NCBI GenBank assembly: GCA_903772945.1
Contig: CAICTM010000260.1
Location: forward strand, 19,389-83,388
From: Seminavis robusta
Lineage: Eukaryota; Bacillariophyta; Bacillariophyceae; Naviculales; Naviculaceae
DNA: 64,000 nucleotides
Reading direction: 5' to 3'
Shown: positions 20,433 through 32,000 of the stretch, in pieces
Position numbering within the stretch: position 1 is the stretch's first letter
Layout: each line of letters starts with the position of its first letter
Translations under genes and position numbers: made by a program
Notes under the pieces: model-generated
Databases searched by the model: none
What the model was told of the DNA's origin: nothing
Seen by the model: only the letters and a program-made list of their open reading frames with translations

Positions 20433-23400
20433 TCATGAAGGTGAGTGTATTGAACCTCTTGATCCTCGCAGGTCTTCAGAGGAGCCCTCACCTACATCAG
20501 ATACATCATCTAAATTGAAGAATCCTGACGTTTCTTCGGTTTCGTTCTCGGATGTGAAGTGGCATAGTGCCGGATCTGAAAGCTCTGAATTGGACAATTT
20601 TCCACCAGAATGCTCGGGAAGTGGTTCCAGGCCCTTATCCTCAGCGATGGGGGTCAAGGGAGACTGCGAAGGTCGAATATTGTCGTTATCAGCGCTGTGG
20701 GACTCCAAATGATCATCATCGTGAAAAGAAGCTTCTGACGAATCCTTGCTGGGATTTTCATCATATAGAACGGTGGAAAGGTTCATTCGACCCCACGACG
20801 CTTTGTTGTCGGAGAGAACGTCGTCTCGTTTAACAATTCCGGTGTCCTCTGATTCTGATTTCGGTCTAATGGTATGTAAACTCCCGGTGGTTTCAAACGT
20901 TGACTGCGTTACCAACAGCACAGCACCAAAACGACGAGGCATTGATGAGGTCAACATGTTGCTCAACCCGATGGCCCCTCGACGTTACAACGAAACACTG
21001 ACGTACCATACTAATTCCAGCCCACGAAGTTTTCTCACCGAGTACATCCGCCTCGATTGAAGCTCTTGATACTCGTGCCACCTCGGCCTGGCTGCCCTCT
21101 TGCGACGCTGCACTCTCCAAAATAATGGGCGGTATTCTCAGGTCAGAGGAGGACTTTCGCTTGATCATCGGTAATGGCTCAGGAGAACCTGCGGGGAAAG
21201 AAGGTGCGGCCAAATGATCTGATCCATTGCCGCCATTGAGACTCCTGTCGCTGCTGTTATGGCTGTTAATGCTTTTTGACAACCATCGGCTGGATCCTTG
21301 CTTGTACGATCCATCCATGTTGCTTCTGTAGGAAGAATCCATGCGGCTTCCAAACATTTGCCTATTTGACGACATGCCTGCAGCTCTCGAATACTGTTGA
21401 ACTGCATTGCTCACAACGGATTTTACGTCCTTGCCCTCTTCACCTTTTGGACCCCAATGCACTGAGTATATCAGGTTTCCGAAACTGTTGATGCCGCAGC
21501 AAGTTCAGACCGAGTTAGTACATAATCGCAGGAGACACGATTACCAATGAGCAATCAAGAGTCACGATCAAATCTTACATGAGAGCCACAACTGCTAGGT
21601 CATTCCTGGATTTTGCAAAGACGGAGGAAGCGGTAAGTCAGGGATTTCGAGCACCTCTTCCTTTTCGGCGGTCCACTCTTACATCCAGATGATCACACAG
21701 CGGACAAAGAAACCTGTTTGGGGATCTGTCCCGAGCATGACTAATATTGGAACACCAACGACAAAGATCTGTCGAATGGGAAAAGAGGGGAATGAGTTAG
21801 TCGAGAGCACGTCGTACTAGATAGGCATTTGCATCGCATGGACTGCCCACTGACCTGTAGATTGGATATCATCGCGATCCTGCAATAGACCGAAGAGGCA
21901 GTCGCGGTGGATGTGTTCCATGGTTGGTGTGAGAAACCGTGAACAGGAAAGGGACAAAAAATGAGACACATGGCACTGCTTTTGTTGCGTGTTGTGGTCC
22001 AGAGAGTGACTTACGAGACGTATTTCCCCTCTGAAAACTTTGTTGGGATAGATCTACTGACGTAGCACATGTAACACGCTGTGCCCAAGAGGCACAGATG
22101 CAAAGCAGCGATCAAACCAGCAAACACCATCCATTGGTCTGAATTGCCTGGCAAACCAAGTGAGTAGGGAGAGATTGGTATCAGTCCTGATTCTGTGAAT
22201 TGAATGCCTTTGTCTCGACGATTGCAACCAACCAACTTACAATACCCGACTGATTCCAAAGCTGCTCCAAATTGATCTTCGCTGAGGACTTTTCGTTCCC
22301 ACTCCAATGGGTCCACCACAGTCCACACGATGAGTATGGTGACATCCAATGCCAAGACCGCCCCGATGACACAAAATGTTTCTTTGAATGTGACAATGTT
22401 CCGTCGCATGTCAATGGCGCTCTTGAAAATGATGAAAACCCGTCTAATCTTGGCAAACAGAGTGCCGAATGTGATGGAGAACCCTACCGAGTACATCCAC
22501 GGAATCGCCATGCATGCGGCCACAGGTCCGTCTGCTTCGTCTTGCTGTGCCAAAGGGATAATGGTGCAGGTACTAATCAAGCATCCCAGCAACACCAAAT
22601 TCAAAAAGAAGGGCTGTGATACCCGCACTTGTGTAGATTGTCGTTGGTATATTAACCACACACCACATCCGATAATGGACAGTACGTTGACTCCCAACAT
22701 GGCATATGCCATAGCCAAGAGCGTAGCGGGGATCAGATTGGTATTCTCTGCCACTTCGACGGAACAATCATCTCCGGTCCATTTGGTGGACGAACAGACA
22801 CAGACGCCGTTGGCATCGGCGGAACCATGATTGGGATCACAAGGCAATTCGCAGGCATCTCCGGCGGTTCCCACCGGACAGAGTGCCTTTTGGAAATATT
22901 TACTGTAGAGTTCATCGAGCCTCGAGCTCGTGACGGCCGCCAATGCCCATCGGTTGAGAAGGATCAAAACAATTGGGTCTAGTCGATAGCTGCGTGCCCA
23001 TGCAATGTACTTTTGATGCCAGAACAAACGAAACGTCGTGTGTGTGAGCGCCACCGCCATTCGGACAGCCCACAATTAATTAAGTTAGTTGTGCTCTACG
23101 TACCTGTGTATTAAACGTTTCTTTGGTCACTTCCAACTGGGGATCCCAGGCTGCTCGATAATACAGCTGGAAGATGAAGATAGAAAAACGATAACCGTAT
23201 GTATGTGAGCTACCATACATGGTAGGATTGATGGGCGTGAGTAGTAACACACACTACACTTACCTGTAGTTCGTCATCTGCGTAAAGGACGCACTTTTCG
23301 GCCTTTAATTCGAGCAGGCAATCGTCCTGGGAGGGACACATGAGGTAGTTAATCTTGGGATACCTTGCCTTGACGACCCCCGCGTAAAAGGTGCCATCCT

Positions 23401-24004
23401 TGAGACAGACCCATGCCCGTGCTGCTTCGGCTTGCGAGAGTGTGGAGAAGTCCAAGGTGGTCTTGTCGACGTATTTGACCGTACTAATGGACGATCGCAA
23501 CCAAGGGGGAGACATGTCGGCTCGTAGCGCTCGATCGGGTGTGGAGTAAAAGTTGGCCACCATCACGTCGAGTTGGCCGCAACTTTCTTGAGGGTTTTCC
23601 GCCACTTGATGGCAATCATTGGCTACCAGGTCAAAAGAGGCACCGTATTGAAGCGGTGCCACACTCAGATTCCAGTTCAGTGTTACGTTGTCGGCGGCAG
23701 CAAAGTCGACCAGGCTCTCCAGCAAGTCCTTCTGAAAGCCGCCATAGACGACGGTCCCATTGGGTAGCTCTTCGACGGTAGCAAAGGGTGGCGCGTGGAA
23801 CACCGCAACTCGGAGGTTTATCACGGAAGGGAACTTGGGGAGGGGAGGAGGTGTGGAAAACGCTGCCGAGGTGTAAGAAACCGGTTCCTGTTCTGGTTCT
23901 ACCAATACCATCTCAAACTCGGCTGCGCTACAGCGGACTACTAGTGAAGGCCACCAGCAGGCAACCGACAAGACATGGAGAAGCAGCACCCATCGTTGTC
24001 TCAT
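20433..24004 (-). CDS. Class C (GABA-B-like) receptor with SBP-type ligand domain
   Basis: Eight exons reconstruct to about 961 residues: 24004-23264, 23166-23104, 23009-22015, 21879-21855, 21768-21683, 21605-21579, 21484-21007 and 20903-20433. All junctions are GT-AG and keep frame; two exons are only 25 and 27 nt. The start at 24004 precedes a signal peptide (QRWVLLLHVLSVACWW). The ectodomain looks like a bacterial family-3 solute-binding fold (NLRVAVFHAPPFATVE, GGFQKDLLESLVDFAA, LDVMVANFYSTPDRALRADM) and not the bilobed ANF domain of animal GABA-B receptors. A Cys-rich segment with an EGF-like pattern (CELPCDPNH ... CVCSS ... DDC) leads into seven membrane helices of the 7tm_3 type, ending in VIIWM-NDLAVVALIFGNLIY. 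The cytoplasmic tail of over 300 residues is Ser/Asp-rich. The third exon's 5' junction (AAAG acceptor) and the last intron are the least certain. Confidence 0.82.
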
Positions 24005-24383
24005 GGCGACTTGATTTGACTCAACTCGACTCGACACCTTGGATAATAACAAGTAGTCTAGGTTGGCTTTGGCTCCTTCTACGAGCCAGCTAGCCTTCTT
24101 TACTACAAGTATGCCCTTCAAAACTTGGCGGTGGCCGAATGAATGCTTGCTTGGCCAAGGGGCCCTTGTCGCGTCTTGCTTGAATCTACTAGACTAGTCG
24201 GATCGAGTGGACTCACTGGACTCAGGTACCGGTACAGGGGACTTCCACCACGAAGGTATTTACAGTTCGCCGACAAAAAAGGCATCCTCCCAAGGAACAT
24301 CTTGCGACAGCGATGAGAACAAATTTCGTAATCATTGACCTCATGGTTAAGATACTTACTAGATACAAGTATTTGACCAAGAA

Positions 24384-24535
24384 CCTTTGTTGGGATAGAC
24401 TATGTGCCTCTTGGGCAGAGGGGAACAGACGCAAAGCATATATCAAACCAGCAAATACCATTTCCTAGCTAGCAAACCAAGTAAGAAGTGAGAGATTGGC
24501 ATCACTCATTCATGAGTCTGTGAAATTGAATATCT
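24384..24535 (-). pseudogene. Truncated copy of the class C receptor TM7 region
   Basis: About 150 bp resembling 22035-22210, the exon-3 part that encodes QWMVFAGLIAALHLCLLG and its surroundings. Shared stretches include CTTTGTTGGGATAGA, ATCAAACCAGCAAA-ACCAT and GCAAACCAAGT followed by a GAGAGATTGG segment, with an internal deletion and many substitutions. Same orientation as the intact gene, and about 380 bp upstream of its start codon. No flanking exons are present, so it cannot encode a receptor. Confidence 0.7.
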
Positions 24536-25814
24536 TGAGGAATACCGGTACCTCCAATTGTTCAAACGCAGTGCGCGTACTAGCATTCATAAATGTTTTC
24601 TTGGCATAAAACAAATTGTTAGTCTCAAATACTAGCAAATCATTATAGTAATAGTACAACTGTGGATTGGTACATACTGTACACCATTAGCTCAAGCACT
24701 GCATGTACAGACGTACAGACTACTGAAATATTGAAAAACACGGAGGAAAATGACATGTATCTTCAAACAAAGGTGTAACACGTTCAGATATTGTTAGTGG
24801 ATTGCTCAGCGAAGCTCGTAGAATCTGTACTTTTGAATCTACAGTAAACGAGTTGCAGTCATGGTTCTGTATTATTTGAAAAGGGCCTCTGCCTTTGCAA
24901 AGCTGCAAAGTCACTAAAACAATAAGTACTCTAAATCCAGCTGCAACGTCATCAGCATCTTGAATACGTATAATATTACAGTACTGTAACGACGCGCCTA
25001 TCGTGAAATTTTTTAAAATGGCTTCTTGGGAAAGTTTCAATTGTTGAACTGCGACACAATGGTGGATGTTCAATTGATTTGAGATTTAGAACTCGTGGTT
25101 CGCCTTTCGCCTGCTCGCCTTCGGTCATAATTATCCAGGATCCAAGAGCAGGTTAAAGGTGAGGCGGAGAATTATTTAGCCTGTCGGTGTTCGCAGGACT
25201 TTCTTCTTGGACAGTTCCTTTTATTTTGTGCTGTTCTGTGCTGTACTATGGATAAACATATTCTCATAATAATATGTACTCCTTCTGAGCTTCTTACCGG
25301 TATTAATAATGCTGTAAGTGACGGTAATTTTCTGAACTTCTCCTTTTATCGAGCTTGGTCTTGGACGCTCAGCTGTCTCATACGGAGTTGTCTCGAGTCT
25401 TGAGTCTCCGAGTCGAGAATTGAATTCTCAAAGTATCCACGTCTGAATGATTGTTGCTGGCGCAGAGTCAATGAAAAGCGGAGTGTGGATTTGGAGGATC
25501 AAACGAACCTGATATCGGGGTCTATGCGTTTGGCTTGCAAAATGTGGACCACTCAAATGATCCCCACTGCAACTTGGTCCGACAAGAGCTAGCAAGCAAG
25601 GTTTGCACGTCCCGAATGACGACCAGCCCAAGTCAATGCGGACGTGGCTGCCGAGATTGCACGGGCGTTCCATGAACACGCCGGTCTCATTTGATGCTTT
25701 ATATGCCAGCTACATCCAAGAGACTGAAAACTATCTTTAAAACGGAACTTACATGCAAAATGGTCGCGTGCCAGAGCAGAATGACGGTCGTAAACGCTGT
25801 GGCTCGACTGTACA
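24536..25814. other. Gene-poor segment
   Basis: AT-rich intergenic DNA. A minus-strand frame of 117 residues at 25073-24720 and scattered frames at 25430-25960 lack family signals. A short inverted-looking A/T block lies near 24590-24660. I cannot support a gene here. Confidence 0.4.
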
Positions 25815-26414
25815 ATGGGGCACACATCAGAGCGCATTTGTAACCTTTTCGTCGTGCGAATGGAAGTGTGTATTATTCGTTTCCACTGGGTTGTTCCTGG
25901 GGGGGGGGGGCACATAAATCTGTTAAGCAAAGCCACGGTAGTCTTGCCACAGAGTTGGAACACATCGGTGCGGTGGAGGCGCTTCGTCCTATCTCGATCT
26001 CGTGCAGGTCACTTTGTCTGTAACAAGCCAACCGCGGCAAACAGCCTTGTCGCGGATGCCCTACATGACGCCTATGATCAAATCCTTGTTGAGCGTCATG
26101 CGCATCCTTTGAACACACTGGCACACATTATGGAAATCATTTCCTCTGTGAAACACGTTTCTCAAGCAATTTCTTCGACTAAAAGTACACCCCGAATGAT
26201 GTATTTACGGTTGGCTGAGGCTCTGGACTCGGGCTACGGTTGGGGCTTTATGATGGGCCCTTCTTTCCCATATCAGGTTGCCATGGAAGTTCATGTACTA
26301 CTATCCATCTGCTCTGAGAACGTGGTGATTCCTTTCAAAACAAAAGGCTTCTGTCGGCAGGCACGGACAGTGGTACAATCCGTGTGCTGTTCGAAGCCGG
26401 CATTTGGACCCTGA
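25815..26414 (+). CDS. Weak hypothetical protein
   Basis: A 199-residue frame from ATG 25815. The first third crosses a G10 homopolymer (about 25902) encoding Gly and looks non-coding. The middle (ANSLVADALHDAYDQILVER, HPLNTLAHIMEIISSVKHVS) has an amphipathic helical character more like real protein. Another frame carries a plausible segment from about 26354 to 26721 (GQWYNPCAVRSRHLDPDL onward, then ATKKIESLSEEET and a Cys/Arg-rich end) with no ATG near its start. The two may be parts of one decayed or spliced gene. No family recognised. Confidence 0.25.
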   Translation: MGHTSERICNLFVVRMEVCIIRFHWVVPGGGGHINLLSKATVVLPQSWNTSVRWRRFVLSRSRAGHFVCNKPTAANSLVADALHDAYDQILVERHAHPLNTLAHIMEIISSVKHVSQAISSTKSTPRMMYLRLAEALDSGYGWGFMMGPSFPYQVAMEVHVLLSICSENVVIPFKTKGFCRQARTVVQSVCCSKPAFGP

Positions 26415-26902
26415 CTTGGCTGAGGCTGCTACCAAGAAGATCGAATCATTATCGGAAGAAGAGACCTCGAGGGACGAGTCATTTGTGTTGCGGCCTTCAC
26501 GGTACATGCCGCTATCGATGTACCGGTATCATCCTGCTACTGCGTGCAGACAAGATCAAGATCTCCAAGCAAAGGAAGACCACTTCTACCACTGTTTGAT
26601 GCGTGGTGACTGTGCCACCCGCGACTATCCTTCCGAAGATCGAAGACACACTTTTGTTTCGTCTTTGTACGCTTTTGACTCGACTCAAATCGCTTTGCTC
26701 GTTTCTGCCCGCCTCAAATAAAGGAACGAATGATTAATCAATCGGTATAGTAAATGTTCAGGGAGCTGTCTTTCCCATCTTAAAAAAGTTCATCCCACAA
26801 CTGACTATTTTGCTTTTGTTCTTTCCTTCAAAATCGTTGCCTACTGCCCAGTTGATTGTAGTTTGTTGCTTGCAGTCTGGGCCCTTTGGAGTGTGCGCAC
26901 TT

Positions 26903-27532
26903 CTAAGCGGGATTTATCATGGAACCACCGGGTCTCAATCCACCGACGCCTTGTGGAAAGGGACCCCTCATATCTGGATCGATCCCTTGATATTCCATGG
27001 TGCCTCTGTCTCCGTTGAAATCTTCGGATCGCTTGTCTTTTACATAGAGGACTTCCCCACTCAGTTCGTCTACAATATTTTCAAAATCTTCCAATTCGGA
27101 CTCATCTGCGACAGTGACATGGGTAATCTCTGGCATGCGAGCGTTCAACCACATGGCAGCACGGCCCAACACGGTTTCTCGTCGATGCCAAAAGGCTCCA
27201 TCCAGCGTCAGAATCACCTCGGGTCCAGCGACTTCCACAAATTCGATCTCTCCTGTAATTCCATAGCTCGCTGGCAGTTCGTGACAACCAAACATTTGAT
27301 TGCCATAATCGGATTCCACAAATTCCTCGAGACACATCCGGACATTTTCTTCGTCCAAGGGCATGGTATCCACCACGGCATCGCTTCTCCAGTCATCATA
27401 GATATTGGCAAATAGCAGCCGAGTGGAGGATCTTGTCGTGTGGTGGCGAGAAACCGTCCAGCCCGATGTGCCATGCAGCAGCTGCAGAAGCAGAAACGCT
27501 GCCACTCTCGCAATAGAGTGTTGATTGCTCAT
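26903..27532 (-). CDS. Conserved secreted or plastid-targeted protein of unknown function
   Basis: A 209-residue protein from ATG 27532, the first ATG of the frame. The N-terminus (SIARVAAFLLLQLLHGTSG) is a signal peptide followed by WTVSRHHTTRSSTR, a basic Ser/Thr-rich stretch typical of a transit peptide. A Trp in place of the usual Phe after the cleavage site is tolerated in some diatom plastid proteins, so plastid import is plausible but unproved. The mature part is acidic with a compact alternating beta-like pattern (GEIEFVEVAGPEVILTLDGA, ITHVTVADESELEDFENIVD) and a Gly/Pro-rich end. I do not recognise the family. Same direction as the receptor gene; no tight neighbour. Confidence 0.6.
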   Translation of the reverse strand: MSNQHSIARVAAFLLLQLLHGTSGWTVSRHHTTRSSTRLLFANIYDDWRSDAVVDTMPLDEENVRMCLEEFVESDYGNQMFGCHELPASYGITGEIEFVEVAGPEVILTLDGAFWHRRETVLGRAAMWLNARMPEITHVTVADESELEDFENIVDELSGEVLYVKDKRSEDFNGDRGTMEYQGIDPDMRGPFPQGVGGLRPGGSMINPA

Positions 27533-28446
27533 TCTCGTAAACCACAAACTATACTAGCTGGCTAATCGTAGCTATCATGCGTCGAACATGGAAAGAGGCA
27601 AAAGGATAAAAAGTCAAGAAAACCAACCAACAAAAAACCCAGATCCTCGCCAGTTCCCGTAGAAACCCAGCAGAGCTGGGAAAATAAAAGAGCGCACACC
27701 CCCGATTTCTGTGGCGATCGTCCTCCGGTACCGGTACCGGTACCGCTACTCTACCGGTACCGGTAGACCTCGTAGGAACAATAGGTCGGTGGTACCGGTA
27801 CAGTCCAATGCTAGTACCGATAGGTGGCTAGTAGGTTTCAGAAAGAAAAGCCTGAGATCCTTTCCAACCAAGCTTGGGAGGGCTAGGGCATCAAAAGCTG
27901 GAGTTGAGAAATACTCAGTACCGTACCGGTACCTGACAAGGGATATTTGGGTCCGTGAGCCGTGAGGTTCTCAATAGAGACTATCTGCCGAACCCGCCAC
28001 AAGCTTTGACCACAAGGACAACCGCTACATGTAAATGTGCTCCTGGAAAGTGAGTCTACTTTTGCAGTATCATCTAGTCTCCGCGTCTCCGCCTATCAGT
28101 TCCAGGATCGAGCTGTCGACAATCTGACTTTCTATTCTAGCTGGCCATGGTAACCACTGGAGCGCAACATTCTCAACTCTGCTGGAGAGTGTCCCAATCC
28201 ACCCCTCAGGAATTATCCACGTCTCCATGGCGGTTCCGATCTTTGCCATTGGTGTCTGTTTCGACATGCTTTTTGCTGCCTGCTGTACACATGAAAGCCT
28301 CGCCAGCTGGCTCTTCCGGCATGGACGAGGACGCATACGGGAGCTACATCGCGGAATATCGAGACTTCGTGTAACGGGATACGTGTACTTCCTTGGCGGA
28401 CCGGGCTTTGCCCGCAACCACTTCATGCGTGCATTTGGGCAACACA
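27533..28446. other. Intergenic with dense CCGGTACC repeats
   Basis: Between 27726 and 27800 the hexamer family CCGGTA/TACCGG is repeated back to back (CCGGTACCGGTACCGGTACC, then further copies), with another cluster near 27920-27935. A plus-strand stretch at about 28140-28508 (VPIFAIGVCFDMLFAACC, GYVYFLGGPGFARNHFM) may be a short exon behind a TTCTATTCTAG acceptor, but nothing confirms it. Confidence 0.5.
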
Positions 28447-28860
28447 ATGGAAGTGACCCAAGAAGACTTGATTCAGCGAGAACCAACGCAGAGCTATATC
28501 AGCATTGATGACTCGAGTGAAACGGGATATACAAAGAACGATGGCGATATTTCCAGGAGTCTGCACCCCCAAGTTGAGGCCAAGGACCACCTAGTTGAGA
28601 CGAAGAATCGTCATGTCCACAGACTGACCATGGCCGAGAATCTGCAACAGGAGAATGCAGGAGAGAAACATTGTGTTTGGGGACAGCGAAGTTCCCACAA
28701 AGGCTGGCTGCAGGGCAAAGAAATTCACCAAGAAAACCGGGAGACGGATTCTAGCAGGACGGCTTCTGCAGCGGAACCTGAGACGTCAAAGTGCGAAGAG
28801 GGAGCTCGTAGGCAAGAAATCAAATGCCCCTTGTGCAGGCGGTCCTTTCTGCCCCTTTAG
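28447..28860 (+). CDS. Weak hypothetical protein with a Cys pair near its end
   Basis: A 137-residue frame from ATG 28447. It is highly polar (Glu/Gln/Ser/Lys-rich, for example VEAKDHLVETKNRHVH), without membrane or signal segments, and ends IKCPLCRRSFLPL, a C-x2-C pair like half of a RING or zinc-ribbon knuckle. Convergent with the SNF2 gene whose 3' end lies at 29046. Probability of being a real gene is modest. Confidence 0.3.
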   Translation: MEVTQEDLIQREPTQSYISIDDSSETGYTKNDGDISRSLHPQVEAKDHLVETKNRHVHRLTMAENLQQENAGEKHCVWGQRSSHKGWLQGKEIHQENRETDSSRTASAAEPETSKCEEGARRQEIKCPLCRRSFLPL

Positions 28861-29045
28861 TTATAGCTGCCATGCAAAGTTTGGAATCGCAGCAGCGCAA
28901 GAGCGTGTGATAGAGCAGCGGCTACTACTGCTTGCACTCTACCGGTACCTACGGTCCAGACTGGAGTGAGCCCACAGAATAGACATTTAAAAAGCATCGT
29001 TGCGTTGATAGCGTTGATAGAAATACGTTATAATCACCAATACGC

Positions 29046-32000
29046 TCAATCTTGCGCAATAGTAGACAAGCGAGGGGGAGGTGGCTTGATGTCTCTGAAA
29101 ACCGACGACATCGTGAAAGGGCAAGAGCTGAGGGAGACGGATGGATTGCGTGGGCACTTCGTGGTTTCATGTGTCTCTGCTTCTGAAATTGAGCCAAACT
29201 GACGATAGCAAAAGTGGCACACAACAGTAGACAAGGATTTCCCCTTTTGCTTGTTGGACTGCACACTGGCGCCTTTGGCAAGTTTCTTTGATGCTTCTTC
29301 CTCTTCGTCAAGTGCCTGGTGAATCTTCAGCGAGGTATCCACAGCTGCTTCAGTTTCTGCCTCCACTTTGTAATGCACGTTAACGGTGTCAACGACCACT
29401 GGCCCTGTTGCTCCAAGTCGGTGAGCTCGACTGGTGATTTGTTCCAATAGGGCTGCGTCATCAATGGGTTCCAACAAGAATATATGTGTAACAAAGGACA
29501 AGTCAAGCCCATGAGAAAGACCTGCATCAAGTGAAAGAATGAAAACGTTCTCCTTGATGATCTCCAATGGAGCCTCCATCAGCCTGGGCCCAGTGTACCA
29601 TCTTGAATGATTGTGATACCGCCCACAATGTTGCCATTTGCTGATTTCCACCTCCATGAAACGAGAGCCTCCATTGCTCTCCAATGATGGGAGTGGTCCA
29701 AAATACCAGTCGGAACCCAGATAGCGATCCTCCTCTGCCCGCTCCATGCACCGATCGGCCCCAAACTCTTCCCAGACCCCTTGGTCCCTTCTTTTCACCA
29801 GCAAGGGGTGTGGGTCTTGAATATCAACAAGTACGATATCCTTCACTGCCCATACTCTGCGGTTGGATCCATACTCATCATATCCAGCGCCATTCAATCG
29901 CTCCAAAGGCACATTCCCAATAGGAGGAGGCAGAGCCCTGATGATTCGTTCTGGTTCGACAAGGAAGCGGCAGCTGTCATCATCTGGCTTCACCACCTCT
30001 AACAAGAAGTTCTCGCACTTGGGTTCGCGTCTTTTTGCTGTGCCCACTGCCTCATTAAGAAACGAACAAACTGGACAGCGCCTGCACACTTTGCGGTTGT
30101 GCCGGAATCTAGACAACTCGGAGCTGCAATCATAGCCTTGCTCATCATACGCCTCGGCAATGTTTTCGTCTGTTAATTTCTTGTATAGGGCCTCTGTCAC
30201 ATCTCTTAAGTTGAATTTGTTGGAGGAATAGACAACAGCCTTTATGGGCCGACGGTCCTTGTGCGCAAGGGTATTGCCCCGGGGGTTGGCTTCATTTTCC
30301 GACAACATCTTCAAAGGACCCTCCCTGTTTTCTAAAGGGCCACCTCGAGCTTGAAGGGCATCCTTGGCTTGCTGGATCTTCTGCAGAATGTGTCCTGCTT
30401 GGGCACCATCCACTAGAGCCTGAAACTCGTCAGTTTTTAGGTATTCCTGTAGGAGTGTCGCGCTGCTCGCTACATTGTCCCGGATATTTGATTGAACTTG
30501 CATTGGGATTGGGAGCTCAACATCACTCTGAACGAAGTCAGGTTTGGGCAAATTGATGTCCTCTTTCTTGTGGATTACCATGACGCCATGGAGCACTTGG
30601 AGCAATGCTTCTCGTCCTCCTAGCTTCTTCTGCAGAAAGGGTTCTTTCACAGTGGCTACCCATGTGGTTTTGGCTCTTTGTTTCTGCTCAAGTTGGTTGT
30701 TGCCTGCCTTCTTCATAACCCTCTTGTAGTCAAATACATAAGGCGAGGCTGATGTAGGTGCTGCTGGAAGCAAGGTCCCATAAATTGGGTGGCGCAAGAA
30801 CAAGAGCAAGCGTTGTAACTGGTCCAATGCCTTGCTGGTGAATTGAGCATCATCCTCATCTCCTGTTGTTGGTGTACCACTTAGCACCCATCTTCTTTCT
30901 GCTGCAATCTGGTGGATGAACTGCGTCAAGCCATTTCCACCTTCATGTGTCCCTAGTTCATGGCCCTCGTCCACCACAATTCGAAGCCAACGCATCTGCA
31001 ATAGCGTGGAAAGTGAATAGTCCGCTGACGTTCCATCAACGGCCAAATGGGATCGCTTTCGTTTGCCTCCCTGCACAGAAGAAACGCTTTCCATGCGTCC
31101 TCCTAGAACTTCTTTGTGGAACTCTTGCTCACACCTGCTAAATGTTGTCACTACGATCAAGTATTTGGAAAGCTCCCATGACAGCGGGAGCGGATTGGAA
31201 CGCTGGACTCCTCCCAGGGGCATCTGAGTGTCTGCAATATCTCCCACACCATCCAAAAAGACCACTCCTCGACCCTCTTCATTGTTGCTCTTGGCGCGCT
31301 TTGATCCAGTGCCGTCTTCTCCTTGCCTCTGTTCGTCAAATCTTCCCTCTTTTGTGTCGGCAAAGATGAACCTATTCAAGTGTAGCTCTATCTGCTGATA
31401 CCAATGCTCGAGGAGGGCATCTGGCACGACCAACAGTGTGGCACTAGTTGGGATCAAGCTTCTTTCCCAGGCCATGCGGCGTCCTGCTTCGGTCGATTTG
31501 GTTTTTCGATGTGATTTGATCATTCCTGCTTGGAGCTGGATCAAATTCTGACGAAACAGTTCCTTCTGAGCACTGGTGGCATGGTTGTTGACGGTACGTT
31601 TGACATAGGTCTCAAAATCCTTCAACTGTGGAAACCTCGCAACAGGGAATGGCGGTTGCACATGTTCAGCCATTGCCAAATAGATTTTGCGGAGAGGTCG
31701 AAACGGGGCAATCGCTACCATAACATCTCCTGCGCAATAGGGGTTTTGAGAGAGACCTTCCCATCCTTCTTGGATCTTTTGCGAGTCCCAAAATTCCTTG
31801 GGGACAGTTGGTCTCCTTCCAGCGGTGGAAATAATCAGGGCAAGAGTCGTGATCGTCTTTCCTAATCCAGGAGCATCTGCCAAAATTCCACCTCTAAGAG
31901 CACCGTAGTCTTTGTTGGCATTCTCAGCCTTGTGCATTGCTTGAAGACTGGCCAGCTGGTGAGGGAAAAGACCATCATAGCTTTCTCTGTTTGCAGCTCG

